Origin: Clostridia bacterium
GTDB lineage: Bacteria; Bacillota; Clostridia; TANB77; CAG-508
Reading direction: 5' to 3'
Assembly: GCA_016290095.1 (NCBI GenBank)
Contig: JAEESU010000019.1
Span: 124,001-188,000, forward strand
DNA length: 64,000 nucleotides
Shown: positions 51,746-61,952 of the stretch, piece by piece
Layout: the number at the start of each line of letters is the position of its first letter
Position numbering within the stretch: position 1 is the stretch's first letter
Position numbers and translations under genes: made by a program
Notes under the pieces: model-generated
What the model saw: only the letters and a program-made list of their open reading frames with translations
Told to the model about the DNA's origin: nothing
The model's database searches: none

Positions 51746-53101
51746 TTATCTGCCTCCAATGATAAAATTAGTATCAATTCCTGTTAATAATGTGTTTATT
51801 GCTGTATCTTCGTATTTTTCGCCTTCGTATACTTCTAATATTTCAAATTCACATTTTATAGGATAAAACTTCTCTTTTGTATATATAGTTTTATAATCCA
51901 CATCAAATAATTGTGGCTTCGCCGTGTCTTCTAATTCTATCATATATTCTTTATCATCATCTATTGTTAGTTTCATTTTCTTAACTCTTGAATTAGCTTT
52001 ATATAATTCTTCATTCTTTGGATATCCATTTACTATAAGTATACCTAGAAGTTTATTGTAATAAGGTTCTTTCATTTTTATTGAATTTCCACTTGAGCCA
52101 TTTTTTTGATAGTATCCTTCTATCATATTACCCAATACTAATTCTGATAATCTAGCAGTATACACTGTTATTTTTTCACCAATTCCGTATCCTTCTACTC
52201 CTTCTACCCAAGAATTATTTTTATCAAATTCATTTGATAAATTTGATGCACTATAATCAAATTTACCATCAACAAGTGTAGATGTTGCTGAATGCCATAT
52301 AAAATCTCTACCCATTGAATCACCTAATCCTGGAATTGGCATATACTCTCCATATAAATCCCATACTTTTTCTGGAAGAACATCATCATTATATACATAA
52401 TCATATCTATCATCACTAGATGAATATTTTTCATCATTTATAAAATCGGTAATAGAATAATCTAACACTCTTGGTTTTAATACTTCTAATTCTTCATTAT
52501 TAGTATCATCCATATTTGGATTAGAATTCAAGAGTTCATCAATACTTATATCTGTTTCAATTTCTATATTGTCATTATTAAAAAAATAATTATTTATATT
52601 TATTATAAATACAAGTTTTTTATCATTATTTGCATAAATGGTTACATTATAAGAATCCATGCTTAACATATAATCTGCAATTATATATTTTTTTGCTTCT
52701 TCTATACTTTCTTCATCATATTCTTTCTTATCTCTTAAATATTCATCAATTTTATCTGCAAATAATTTGTTTATTTTCTCTCTTTCATTTTTTGTAATAA
52801 CTTTTTCCATAATATCTCTAGTTGAAAACTCTATATTATGCTTTATATCTTTATTAACTGAAGAATACTCTTCATATTCAGTATTAGAATCTTCTTTTAA
52901 TTCTTTATTTTTAATTAACGTTGAAGAAAAGTCTTGGTCCTGGTATGTATTATAATATTCATTTACATCATTTTGAACATTACTTGTTTTTAATGTGTTA
53001 AGATTAGAAGTAATCATTTTTATAATCATCGCCGCAATTATAGCCATTCCTACTATAACAATTACTATTAATTGAATTAAAGTTAATTTATGTTCTTTCA
53101 T
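51746..53101 (-). CDS. Membrane-anchored hypothetical protein
   Basis: A 451-residue protein with one N-terminal helix (LTLIQLIVIVIVGMAIIAAMII) and an outside part rich in Asp, Asn and Tyr. The leader resembles a type IV pilin helix but lacks the Gly cleavage residue. The region from ~225 (WDLYGEYMPIPGLGDSMG, later YGIGEKITVYTARLSELVLGNMIEGYY) looks globular and unrecognised. GAAAGGGG precedes the ATG. It lies just beyond the possible island boundary. Confidence 0.65.
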   Translation of the reverse strand: MKEHKLTLIQLIVIVIVGMAIIAAMIIKMITSNLNTLKTSNVQNDVNEYYNTYQDQDFSSTLIKNKELKEDSNTEYEEYSSVNKDIKHNIEFSTRDIMEKVITKNEREKINKLFADKIDEYLRDKKEYDEESIEEAKKYIIADYMLSMDSYNVTIYANNDKKLVFIININNYFFNNDNIEIETDISIDELLNSNPNMDDTNNEELEVLKPRVLDYSITDFINDEKYSSSDDRYDYVYNDDVLPEKVWDLYGEYMPIPGLGDSMGRDFIWHSATSTLVDGKFDYSASNLSNEFDKNNSWVEGVEGYGIGEKITVYTARLSELVLGNMIEGYYQKNGSSGNSIKMKEPYYNKLLGILIVNGYPKNEELYKANSRVKKMKLTIDDDKEYMIELEDTAKPQLFDVDYKTIYTKEKFYPIKCEFEILEVYEGEKYEDTAINTLLTGIDTNFIIGGR

Positions 53102-53278
53102 TTATCATTCCCCTTTCACACTCATTACTATTTCCTATTATAGAAAAATTATATATATTTTTATTAGTCAAAAGTGTATATTTATATTTTATACTAAATC
53201 TTATAAAAAATCTATCATAAATTTATTAACTTGAAATTATTACTTAATAATGTTAAATTATTATCATAAGGAGAAAAA

Positions 53279-54124
53279 ATGATGTTTATAATTGTTTTGT
53301 TAGGAATTCTATTTACTATTGGAATATTTGCATTTATACTCTCAAGTGATAAAAGAATAAATAAATCACTTCTTGAAACAGGAATTGAATTATGGGCAAC
53401 TGTAAAAAATGTGGATTTTAAAAGAGAATATAATTTTGATAATAAGGTGTATAATATTAATTATTTAATTACATATGAATTTAATTACAAAGAAATGTTA
53501 GAAAAAACTTTAGAACTTGATATTTACACTCATCCTGAAAAACCTAAAATTGGAGATAAAGTTCTTTGTCTATATGATCCAGAAAAAGATTATTTTGATA
53601 TAAAGGAAAACGTTGAAAGCAATTCAAATTATTCTATAATTCCAGCTTTATCTGCACTTCTTCTCATTGCTATTTCGTTATTTATACCTATTTTTTCTAT
53701 TTCTCATTTTTATAATATTTTTACTAATAGTATTAAGAATAGTATATTAGAAGATCCTAGTCCACTTACTCTTATAAACAGTACCTCTATTACACTACTC
53801 GTATTAGTTCCACTATTATCATTATTTGCATTATTGGCTTTTTCTTTATTTATTGTATTCAAAAGACTTAAAAAGCCACCTGAATCAGAAGAATGTGAAA
53901 TTATTAATACTAAAATAATAGAAATTATATGTCGCTCTTCAACTAAACAAGGTTCTAGGGGAGTCCATTATAATTGTATACCAGTAGTTGAGTTTCCTCA
54001 TGCTGGAAAAGAATATGTTTATATACTTGGTATATATCCATATATATCAACAAATATTAAAAAATATAAAATTGGAGATGAACTAAAAATCAAGTTTTAT
54101 CCTGAAATACCAAAAGTATTATAA
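53279..54124 (+). CDS. Membrane protein with two DUF3592-like domains
   Basis: A 281-residue protein. A membrane helix (residues 3-22) is followed by a beta-rich domain ending KPKIGDKVLCLYDPEKDYF; then come two membrane helices (~115-140 and ~165-190) and a second related domain ending YKIGDELKIKFYPEIPKVL. The repeated 'IGDxxxxxYxPE' ending is the DUF3592 pattern. Function is unknown. ATAAGGAG precedes the ATG. It is a single gene between two terminators. Confidence 0.7.
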   Translation: MMFIIVLLGILFTIGIFAFILSSDKRINKSLLETGIELWATVKNVDFKREYNFDNKVYNINYLITYEFNYKEMLEKTLELDIYTHPEKPKIGDKVLCLYDPEKDYFDIKENVESNSNYSIIPALSALLLIAISLFIPIFSISHFYNIFTNSIKNSILEDPSPLTLINSTSITLLVLVPLLSLFALLAFSLFIVFKRLKKPPESEECEIINTKIIEIICRSSTKQGSRGVHYNCIPVVEFPHAGKEYVYILGIYPYISTNIKKYKIGDELKIKFYPEIPKVL

Positions 54125-54163
54125 AAAAGTCTTCACATGTAAAAAAGAATAAATACAAAACAA

Positions 54164-54195
54164 AAACCTCAGATTTTATTCTGAGGTTTTTTTAT
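54164..54195. terminator. Bidirectional terminator
   Basis: AAAAACCTCAG/CTGAGGTTTTT with an 8-base loop, between convergent genes. Confidence 0.9.
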
Positions 54196-54205
54196 TATAT
54201 TTAAA

Positions 54206-56170
54206 TTAGTTTCCACTATTTAGTATTATTTTTCTTAATGCAATAACATCTCCAATGTCACCAATTGTTCCCATTTCATCATTAGATAAGTTAATATCAG
54301 TTGCTTTGATATCAAAATTTTCATTATTAATAACTTCTGTATCTCTTACAAGAGCTCTTCTTAAACACATTAAATCTTCAACATTAATACAATTACCAGA
54401 AGTTGATGCAAGGTAAACATTTCCTAATTGATGAATTTCATATCCATGTTCTCCCCAATCATCATATATAACTACTCCAACAACATTTTCAAGTATAATA
54501 TCTAGAATTTGTTCATCTGTTTCACCTTTTATAATTTCAACATCATTTCTTTCTCCATTTGTTTTTGAAGAAATTATCACTCTTGTCCAGGAATCATCTA
54601 AATCTAATAAATTGATAAACTCATCTATTGTTCTTCCTTCATAAAGTTTTACATATATGTTATTATTATCTATAATTGCAAAATCTTCATTTACATCATT
54701 TTCTCCAGTAACATTTACAATAACTGTTGTTTCATAAGTTTGGCTTGAGTCTTTTGCAGTTATAACACATCTTCCTGGAGAATTTGCATGTATTATTCCA
54801 TTTTCATCTATAGTAGCAATTTTATTATTACTACTACTCCAAATAATGTTTTTAAAAGTCCATAATGCAGAACTTGCTGGTGTAGTATCTATAATTTTTG
54901 TAGCACAATATATTTGTTCTTCATCGCCTTTTTCTAAATTAATTTCATTTTTATTTGTTACTATATCTTTTCCATAAATTTTAGATAAAGGTATTTCCCA
55001 TAATTCTTTTATTATTCCTGTTTCATTTGGATTTTCTGGATTTCTTGTTCCTTGCAAGTACATACTTTCTCCATATATATTTTGAGAATTGTCATCAAAA
55101 ATAGTTGTGGCATAGTAAGCTTGCGCATCATGCCAACCCCAAATATCAAAATCCATATATGTACCATACAGTTCAACTGAATGGATAAATTCATGTATCA
55201 TTGGAGGTAAATAATTTGAAAGAGCATTTCTTTCTAATTTATCAATATCTTCTGAATAATTCCCCTGTTCAAAATAAACCATGGCTTCACCTCTGCCACC
55301 TAATCCTCCTGCAGTATGTGGCACTATTGTTCTATCATATATTGAACAAACAAAAACAGTATCATACTCATTAGATATCTCTGCTATTTCTTCTATATCA
55401 TGTGCATTTAACCAATAGTCATCTTGTCTGGATCCAATTCCATATTCTGTTATTATTTCTGTTGTATTATATACTTCAGTTACAATATTTACTGCATAAT
55501 TTGACATTTTTTCTATTGCTTTTTCGAAAACCTCTCTTTGTTTATCAAACCAATAAATCTCTTCTTCAGATAATTCGTGTTTATAGTTTTGCACATTACC
55601 TTGATTATCAACGTCCACATCTATTTCTGTTACATATACAAACAATACTTTATATACTGGCTGTGTTGTAATAAGTGATGGATTATATTCTAAAACTTGG
55701 TTTAAAGTTCCTTCAATATGAACACCATTATTAATTAAAGTTTCTAAAACTGTTTCCATCGATTCATCATAATGTCTTAAAGGTGTAAGATTTAATTTAT
55801 TATGACTAACAAGTAGAGTTTTTAAATTTGTCATATTCAAACATTCTGAAATATCTTCAATATTATTATTACTAAGTTCTAAATAATCCACATTTTCAAA
55901 ATATCTCAATCCATATAAGTTTGAAATGTTTTTATTGTAAAGATGTAGCATAGTTACATTTTTTGCTTCATCATAGGATATTTCACCATCTCCATTAGAA
56001 TCTATCCCTTCATTTAGCAATGCAGTTTTTAAATTGTTATCTAGAAATGCAATGTTTTCTGTTTCATTTGAATAAGAAACATTAAAGTTTATGAAAATAA
56101 AATTCACTAAAATTACTAAAATAATAAAAATAGTAATTTTTTTTATTAAAACCATTTTTTTAGAATTCAT
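54206..56170 (-). CDS. Secreted zinc metallopeptidase-like protein with LRR, Big2 and dockerin-like modules
   Basis: A 654-residue exported protein. The signal segment is residues ~8-30 (ITIFIILVILVNFIFINF). At ~55-70 an EF-hand-like DSNGDGEISYDEA leads into leucine-rich repeats (LYGLRYFENVDYLELSNNNIEDI). The middle carries the zincin motif PPMIHEFIHSVELYG (~residue 327). A Big2-type Ig domain follows (~410-495, SSNNKIATIDENGIIHANSPGRCVITA). The end (NVEDLMCLRRALV...GDIGDVIALRKIIL) resembles a degenerate type I dockerin. Both termini suggest assembly or display outside the cell. Substrate is unknown. Confidence 0.82.
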   Translation of the reverse strand: MNSKKMVLIKKITIFIILVILVNFIFINFNVSYSNETENIAFLDNNLKTALLNEGIDSNGDGEISYDEAKNVTMLHLYNKNISNLYGLRYFENVDYLELSNNNIEDISECLNMTNLKTLLVSHNKLNLTPLRHYDESMETVLETLINNGVHIEGTLNQVLEYNPSLITTQPVYKVLFVYVTEIDVDVDNQGNVQNYKHELSEEEIYWFDKQREVFEKAIEKMSNYAVNIVTEVYNTTEIITEYGIGSRQDDYWLNAHDIEEIAEISNEYDTVFVCSIYDRTIVPHTAGGLGGRGEAMVYFEQGNYSEDIDKLERNALSNYLPPMIHEFIHSVELYGTYMDFDIWGWHDAQAYYATTIFDDNSQNIYGESMYLQGTRNPENPNETGIIKELWEIPLSKIYGKDIVTNKNEINLEKGDEEQIYCATKIIDTTPASSALWTFKNIIWSSSNNKIATIDENGIIHANSPGRCVITAKDSSQTYETTVIVNVTGENDVNEDFAIIDNNNIYVKLYEGRTIDEFINLLDLDDSWTRVIISSKTNGERNDVEIIKGETDEQILDIILENVVGVVIYDDWGEHGYEIHQLGNVYLASTSGNCINVEDLMCLRRALVRDTEVINNENFDIKATDINLSNDEMGTIGDIGDVIALRKIILNSGN

Positions 56171-56359
56171 TTAAAACCCTCTTTCTTAAAAAAATTCTAT
56201 TTAAATCTTATATTATAATAAAAACAATATCAATAATTGTAATTGAAAAGAGATATAAATGAGAAAAACTTCCAACAGTATTTTGTAATTGATTTGTAAT
56301 TGATTTCATAAAAAGTGCTATGATATAATGTTTTTGAAAAATATGCTCTGGAGGAAATA

Positions 56360-58313
56360 ATGTTTAAAGAATTAGCAAATGATGAAAATATTAGAAGACT
56401 TGAAATTGATCCAGCACTTATTAGGCCATACAAAAATGTTATGAGAAGACTTGAAATATATTTTCAAAAGCGTGGTTATACGCAAATTAGAGATTATCAA
56501 AAGCTATTTGAAGAAGCACTTCTAATGCCACCAGAAGATGGTAATCTTGTTAGATATGATAAAAAAGGGTATTTTGAAGGTAGAGCCTGGAAAAGAAAAT
56601 TTGCATTTGAAATAACAGATGAACCCTCAAAAACTCGGAGCAGTAGCATTTTATTCTGGAAATTTACGTGCTGGTTTGCATCTTGATACTCAATATGAGC
56701 GAATTGTAATGGATAAAGAGTTTATGAGCAAAGCTACTCCAATCGAAATAGAAAAAGTTTTATGCCATGAAATTATTCATTTTTTGGTAATGGCAAAATT
56801 ACTAAAAACCAAATCAGATTTAGCTATTTTTAATGGTGGATTTGTTAATGAAGCATTAACAGAAATGCTTGCTCAAGAAATATATCCAGGAGTATTTCCA
56901 ACATATGGTGAACAAGTAAATATGGTTAATTTTGCTAATGTTCTTACAGGAAATGTTTCAAACTTTAGGGATTTTTTAGGTGGACATGTTGATTTTAGAG
57001 GTGATTCAAGTGAGCCACATACATGGGATAAATTTATGGAACATGCTTCAAAATATCACGAGACTTATAACTCAAGTGATTACTTAGAAGCGCAAAGATT
57101 TCTTATTGAACACTGCATTCATTACAGAATAAATGCAGAAAAACCAATGACAATGGAAGAATATATTGAATTATGCAGTAATATATCTAACCTTTCCCCT
57201 GTTCCAGATAAAGAATGGCAAAAAAGATATTTAGATAGAGTTGATAAAATTTATTTAGAAAAAGTTCAAGGAATTAGGCATGAAGATATTGAAAGAGTGG
57301 CACCTATTCTTTCAGAAATTAGAGAATTATCAGCAAGGAAAAATGAATTATCTGACAAAAGCAATGTATTTGTTCAAAGATTTATGGGACTACAATTTCA
57401 ATTTGTTAGAAATGATGACGGAACATGCAATATTTATTTAAATGGAAAATTGATTAGGGAAAATCAAAATAATGGCACAAATTTAGACTCTCAATATTTT
57501 ACTATTATAATGGAAAACTTACCACAAGGAAAAATATCATTAATAAACAAAAAAGATAAATCTGTTACAGATGTAGACGTATCCAGAAGAGCTATTGAAG
57601 CAAGAAAACAAGAAAGTCAAAGAGTTTCTGCTGAACTTGATGAAAAAACAAAAACTATAAGTAGCAGATTTCTAAAAAATGATTTATCCATTTTGTTTTC
57701 TGAAAAATATGATTATACTCAAGTTGAAAGTGTTGTATTGCCAGGCCTTAATTTTGAAGATAAAGCAGTACCTGCCTATATTATACATTTAAGAGACGGA
57801 AATACTATTATTGTTGATTCAAACGGCGAACCTGTACAATTACAATCGACTGTCCAAAATAGAGAAGTTTCTGATTTAATAGCATTTGTTGGGGAACCAA
57901 ATGCTTTTCTATATCAATTACATAGACTAGGCAGTATAGATAAGGGTTATAGTGGAGAGCTTCCTGGAAATAAACAATTTATATTATATATAGATTCGGA
58001 TGGAGCACCTCAGATTGCAAGATCTGATGCAACTTTTGCATTTATTGGTAAAAAAACTATGTTATATGATGAAAAAGGTCATGGATTGTATCAATCTATT
58101 GTTCCACCTCGCCCTGCTAAAGAAACTACTGAAGCAAAAAAAGGAACAATACTAAACATAGAAGACTTTATGATTGAGCAAGGTAAAAAACTTGACGAAA
58201 AACAATTACTCGAAATGGTTAAAGGGTTAGATCCAAAACAAAGATTTTCTGCATTAGAATACATAAGACAACTATCATTAGGAAAGGATGAAAGTACACG
58301 TGATAACAAATAA
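56360..58313 (+). pseudogene. Frameshifted HExxH metallopeptidase-like gene
   Basis: Two frames read as one gene of ~650 residues. The first (from ATG 56360, GGAGG upstream) gives MFKELANDENIRRLEIDPAL... up to FEITDEPSK; the second continues LGAVAFYSGNLRAGLHLDTQYERIVMD. The switch is at the A5 run 56629-56633, where one A fewer restores the frame. The second part has the zinc motif LCHEIIHFLVMAK followed by a glutamate-containing FVNEALTEMLAQE, a gluzincin-like layout, and a long C-terminal region with no membrane helix. An ATG at 56619 could start the second part alone but lacks a clear ribosome site. The partly overlapping next gene suggests an intact operon until recently. Confidence 0.68.
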
Positions 58314-58755
58314 AGAAATTGATTCAAAAGCTTTTACAGAATTAAGTGAAATAATTTCACATATGGAAAAAGATTTAAGAGACAAAATCCCAAACGATAT
58401 CTATAATATCATTGAACAAAACAAAGATGCCTCTTACAATTTTAAGTACCATACAAATGTTGATATTATGCCAGAAACAAAAGCATTACTTTCTGTTTTA
58501 TTAAGTGAATATCTATGCTCTGATGAGAATAAACTTAAGTGGAAAAAATACGACAAAAGCTATATAGAAGTTTTAGAAAAAGAAAAAAAAGAAAAATATT
58601 CAACAAATGTATTTCAAAATAGTAAAATTGAAAATCTTGATTCTAATAATAGTGATTCTACTTCAGATATTCCAATAGAATATAAAGAAGAAAATTGGTT
58701 TAAGAAGCTAATAAATAAAATTAAAAATATATTTAAAAAAGGCACTTCAAATTAA
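58288..58755 (+). CDS. Hypothetical soluble protein downstream of the metallopeptidase-like gene
   Basis: A 155-residue, highly charged protein overlapping the previous frame by 26 bases, with AGGA inside that frame as ribosome site (ATTAGGAAAGG). The first ~100 residues look helical (AFTELSEIISHMEKDLRDKIPNDIYNIIEQ). Residues ~105-135 are low-complexity, and the end WFKKLINKIKNIFKK is an amphipathic helix similar in kind to that of the 22.2 kb protein. Function is unknown; probably works with its partner. Confidence 0.65.
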   Translation: MKVHVITNKEIDSKAFTELSEIISHMEKDLRDKIPNDIYNIIEQNKDASYNFKYHTNVDIMPETKALLSVLLSEYLCSDENKLKWKKYDKSYIEVLEKEKKEKYSTNVFQNSKIENLDSNNSDSTSDIPIEYKEENWFKKLINKIKNIFKKGTSN

Positions 58756-58764
58756 AGTGCCTTT
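58739..58764. terminator. Bidirectional terminator
   Basis: AAGGCACTT/AAGTGCCTT around a 7-base loop with A and T runs; overlaps the preceding stop codon. Confidence 0.85.
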
Positions 58765-58775
58765 CTTTATTTATA

Positions 58776-59441
58776 TTATTCTGCAAAAACTAATGCTTCT
58801 TTTACGCTTGCAAGATCTGTTATTCCATTTTTATAAATAGAATCTTGTTTTGGCATAAAGCTTGAAAATGCTTGATATAATCCTACACTATATACTCTTC
58901 CATTATAGAATGAATATAATAATTCAGCATATCCATATTGACCACTTTCATCTGTTGGAATTTCCAATTTTACTACATACCATTTAACTCCATTAATTGT
59001 TTCTTCTTTTTGTTCAGACATTTTTTCATATGATGATTCATCTAAGCCATAATGAATTGCTCTAAGACTACTCATAAATACTTGCTCTGTACCTGTTTCA
59101 TATTCAGCATCAGCTACTGTAATTATATAAGATTTTTCATCAAGATTTAAATTGTATTGTATTCCTGATCCTGAGTTCTCATCTAAAACAAAATTAGATG
59201 GTGTTTTATAATGTAAATTGTCAACTACATGTTCAATTAATGTGCTTGATATTGCTGTTTCTGTGCTTTCATCATTTTCTTTAATTTTAGCTGGTGTTAA
59301 TTCTTGTGATAAAGCATCTCCTGCGCTATTTTCAACTGGTGCCTCAGTTTTATCATCATTTGGTAAAAATATTAATGCACATATTAATGCTATAATTGCT
59401 ATAAGTGATATAACTATACAAAAAATAGTACTTTTCTTCAT
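58776..59441 (-). CDS. Membrane-anchored hypothetical protein
   Basis: A 221-residue protein with an N-terminal helix (TIFCIVISLIAIIALICALIF) and an extracellular part. There is no clear lipobox, so it is anchored or secreted. A Glu/Thr/Ser linker (~30-70) leads to a domain with HYKTPSNFVLDENSGSGIQYNL, VKWYVVKLEIPTDESGQYGYAELLYSFYNGRVYSVGLYQ, which looks like a small alpha/beta sheet domain. AAAGGGG precedes the ATG. No function can be given. Confidence 0.65.
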   Translation of the reverse strand: MKKSTIFCIVISLIAIIALICALIFLPNDDKTEAPVENSAGDALSQELTPAKIKENDESTETAISSTLIEHVVDNLHYKTPSNFVLDENSGSGIQYNLNLDEKSYIITVADAEYETGTEQVFMSSLRAIHYGLDESSYEKMSEQKEETINGVKWYVVKLEIPTDESGQYGYAELLYSFYNGRVYSVGLYQAFSSFMPKQDSIYKNGITDLASVKEALVFAE

Positions 59442-59528
59442 TTTTTCCCCTTTCTTATAAAAACGAAATTTTATAATTTAAAAAAATTTTATCATAGTAG
59501 TTTAAATTAATCAATCATTCGCAAAAAA

Positions 59529-59557
59529 AAATCCTATTAAAAAATTTAATAGGATTT
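59529..59557 (-). terminator. Terminator of the radical SAM gene
   Basis: AAATCCTATTAAA/TTTAATAGGATTT with a 3-base loop, followed by T9 on the minus strand; overlaps the stop codon. Confidence 0.85.
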
Positions 59558-60415
59558 AAACCTTGTTCTATATTCACATTTTCTGCATAATTTGTGGAAA
59601 ACTTTTCCTTCTTCAAAACCAGTTTTTATATTTTGACTTAAATTTGTATTTAATATTTTTTCTAGGTCATCTTCTAAAATATTTCCAAGTTTTATTTCAC
59701 CATCTTGATCTAAGCAACATGGTACTACATCACCATTTACTAATATTGCAATTTGGCTTCGTAACCCCTGGCATGTTCCCACATTAGATATATCCTTGTT
59801 TAGCATATTTGGCCATTTAAATTCTGTATCTTGGTTTAAAAACACATTTGTTTTCAATTCAATAAAATCGTTTTCTTTAGCCTTATTCTTTATATCTTTT
59901 AAATTATACTTTTCTTCTATTTTTTCTAAAATAAAAGTATTTTCATCATTTTCAGATATACTTTGTAAATTCCATAATCTATATGAAATATAAAGATTTG
60001 GATTTGACTTCGTTAGTTCATCCACTGTTTCAAATACTTTGTCCAAATAATCACTACTCATGTTTTCATTTTGAGTAAGACTATGAAGAGAAATGTTCAA
60101 CTGCCTTAACGAAATACTTTTTAATAAAATATCTTTTTTATCATATAGCAATGTGCCATTTGTAGTAATATTTACTTTTAAATTATTATCATCACATATT
60201 TGCAAAATTTGCTCCAGTTCCGGATGCATTAAAGGTTCTCCCTTTACATGAAGAGTAATAAGATTAGTATAGTTTTTTATTTTTCTTGCTATCTCTCCAA
60301 AGTTTTGAACATTCATAAACGCCTTTTTCCTTTTGCTATCTGGACAAAAAGAACATTTTAAATTACAAATATTTGTTATCTCAACATAAACTTTTTTAAA
60401 TCTCATCTTTTCCAT
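59546..60415 (-). CDS. Radical SAM/SPASM domain protein
   Basis: A 289-residue radical SAM enzyme. The iron-sulfur motif is ICNLKCSFCPDSKRK (CxxxCxxC, ~residues 17-24), with GEPLMHPEL and ITTNGTLL as SAM-site motifs. The C terminus has a SPASM-type cluster region: GTCQGLRSQIAILVNGDVVPCCLDQDG and LCRKCEYRTRF. Such proteins modify peptides, sugars or nucleic acids; no precursor peptide gene is visible nearby. The ribosome site is weak. A REP-like pair lies directly upstream. Confidence 0.88.
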   Translation of the reverse strand: MEKMRFKKVYVEITNICNLKCSFCPDSKRKKAFMNVQNFGEIARKIKNYTNLITLHVKGEPLMHPELEQILQICDDNNLKVNITTNGTLLYDKKDILLKSISLRQLNISLHSLTQNENMSSDYLDKVFETVDELTKSNPNLYISYRLWNLQSISENDENTFILEKIEEKYNLKDIKNKAKENDFIELKTNVFLNQDTEFKWPNMLNKDISNVGTCQGLRSQIAILVNGDVVPCCLDQDGEIKLGNILEDDLEKILNTNLSQNIKTGFEEGKVFHKLCRKCEYRTRFKSY

Positions 60416-60441
60416 CTTATTAATAAAACAGTTCCAAAATA

Positions 60442-60577
60442 GGTTTCAAAGGTTTCAAAGGGACGTTCCTTTTAGTGCCACTTTGGCACTATAGGGACAC
60501 TCCTTAATTTTTAAGGAGTGTCCCCTTGGTTCCATTTTGGAACCAATAGGAACGTCCCCGTGAAACCGTGAAACCGT
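60442..60577. repeat. Inverted pair of REP-like elements (BIME-like)
   Basis: Two copies of the element found beside the transposase at 8-9 kb, arranged head to head. The centre GGGACACTCCTTAA/TTAAGGAGTGTCCC (60494-60507, 60511-60524) is a perfect 14-bp inverted repeat. The left copy has inner stem AGTGCCA/TGGCACT, the right TTGGTTCCA/TGGAACCAA. Outer GGACGTTCC and GGAACGTCC boxes and doubled GGTTTCA/TGAAACC tails flank them. Confidence 0.9.
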
Positions 60578-60582
60578 AAAAC

Positions 60583-61842
60583 TTATTCTTCTTCCCTATC
60601 TTTGCTCCAATATTCATTGTACATTTTTACTGCTGTAAATGGACTATCCACTCCTGTTGCATTTTTTATTGGAGAGAATTCATCTTCTCTTTTTCCTCTT
60701 AATATTGCTATATCATCAAATAGTTCAAATGAGTCAAAAATGAATGCTTCAAATTTATAGCTATTTGGCTGAGTAGCATCTACTAGTTTTCCATTTTCAT
60801 CTAAAAAGCTATTTTTCTTATGTGCCACATGATATGGCATTTTGTATGTTGCTGATTCTTTTAAAGCTTTTAATGAAAATAAATTAAACATTATGTGTGC
60901 TTCACCATATGTAAGCTCGCCATCCTCATTTATTTCGTTTGCCATATCTTCTGGTAATTCTGTGTATTCTATAACTTTTACTTTATTATTTTTCTTGCAA
61001 ACAACACCTAATTTTTCTTGAGGGTAATCTTTTATAATTGTTTTTGTTGCTATTTCACAATTGTTATTTAACGCTAATCCTATCAAATATGGGTCTGCCA
61101 TATTTACTAAAATATTATCAACACCACAAGAAAATATCCATTTAATTCCCTTTTTCTCAAACTCATCTAAGATGCCTTCTCTTCTTAAGGAACTAAACAT
61201 TCCACCATTTCCATCAGCTGCTTCTTTTATTTTATAATCTTCTCCTACTAAAACTTCACCATTTTCACTTAATAATGGAAGCTTAGCCTGTTTGAAAAAC
61301 TTAACAGTATTAGGGTTGCATCCAAAATAGTTGTGGTCCTCAAAAAACTTAACTGTTTCGCTGTTATTTTCTTCACTAGTCATAATATACCATGGAATTT
61401 CAACACCATATTTTTTATTTGCCCTTTGAAGTGTTTCACTTAAAATTTCAAAAATATATTTTTCACCATTTATTGTTTGTAATTTAAAAGTTCCTTTTGG
61501 ACCTTTATGATTAAGCCTTGTTCCTTGACCACCAGCCATAGTAACAATAGCATATTGATTGCTTTCAATTACTTTTTTTCCTAATGCATATAAGACTTCT
61601 TTTTCTTCCTCTGTCATATTTGCTTTTACTAGTGCTTTTTTAGGCTCAATGCCAGATTCATCAACATCTAATTTTTTCATAGACTCTTTGTATACATTTG
61701 TAATGTAATCAAAGTCAACCCTTAAAATAGACTCAGCAAGTGTTTCTTGCTCTTTTTCATCTAAAGTATTAAATAATTTTAATACACTTTTTTGATTATA
61801 TTTTTCTAAAGTATTTTTTGCTTGATTAATAACATTTTCCAT
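60583..61842 (-). CDS. UDPGP-family UDP-sugar pyrophosphorylase
   Basis: A 419-residue nucleotidyltransferase of the eukaryote-like UDPGP/UAP family, probably forming UDP-GlcNAc, UDP-GalNAc or UDP-glucose from UTP and a sugar 1-phosphate. Key motifs: VTMAGGQGTRLNHKGPKGTF (~residue 101), EIPWYIMTSEENN, GNGGMFSSL and WIFSCGVDNILVNMADP. AHIMFNLFSL also fits. The short form (~420 residues) is typical of bacterial members. AAAGGGAT precedes the ATG. The neighbouring UDP-glucose dehydrogenase and epimerase suggest a nucleotide-sugar cluster. Confidence 0.87.
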   Translation of the reverse strand: MENVINQAKNTLEKYNQKSVLKLFNTLDEKEQETLAESILRVDFDYITNVYKESMKKLDVDESGIEPKKALVKANMTEEEKEVLYALGKKVIESNQYAIVTMAGGQGTRLNHKGPKGTFKLQTINGEKYIFEILSETLQRANKKYGVEIPWYIMTSEENNSETVKFFEDHNYFGCNPNTVKFFKQAKLPLLSENGEVLVGEDYKIKEAADGNGGMFSSLRREGILDEFEKKGIKWIFSCGVDNILVNMADPYLIGLALNNNCEIATKTIIKDYPQEKLGVVCKKNNKVKVIEYTELPEDMANEINEDGELTYGEAHIMFNLFSLKALKESATYKMPYHVAHKKNSFLDENGKLVDATQPNSYKFEAFIFDSFELFDDIAILRGKREDEFSPIKNATGVDSPFTAVKMYNEYWSKDREEE

Positions 61843-61952
61843 CTTAAAATCCCTTTTTATAAACTATTCAAAAAATGCCTAGATGTTACTATAAATTTGC
61901 ACCTCTATATATTAGCATAAATTTATATTTTTTGCAAATTAGAAAGGAGCAA

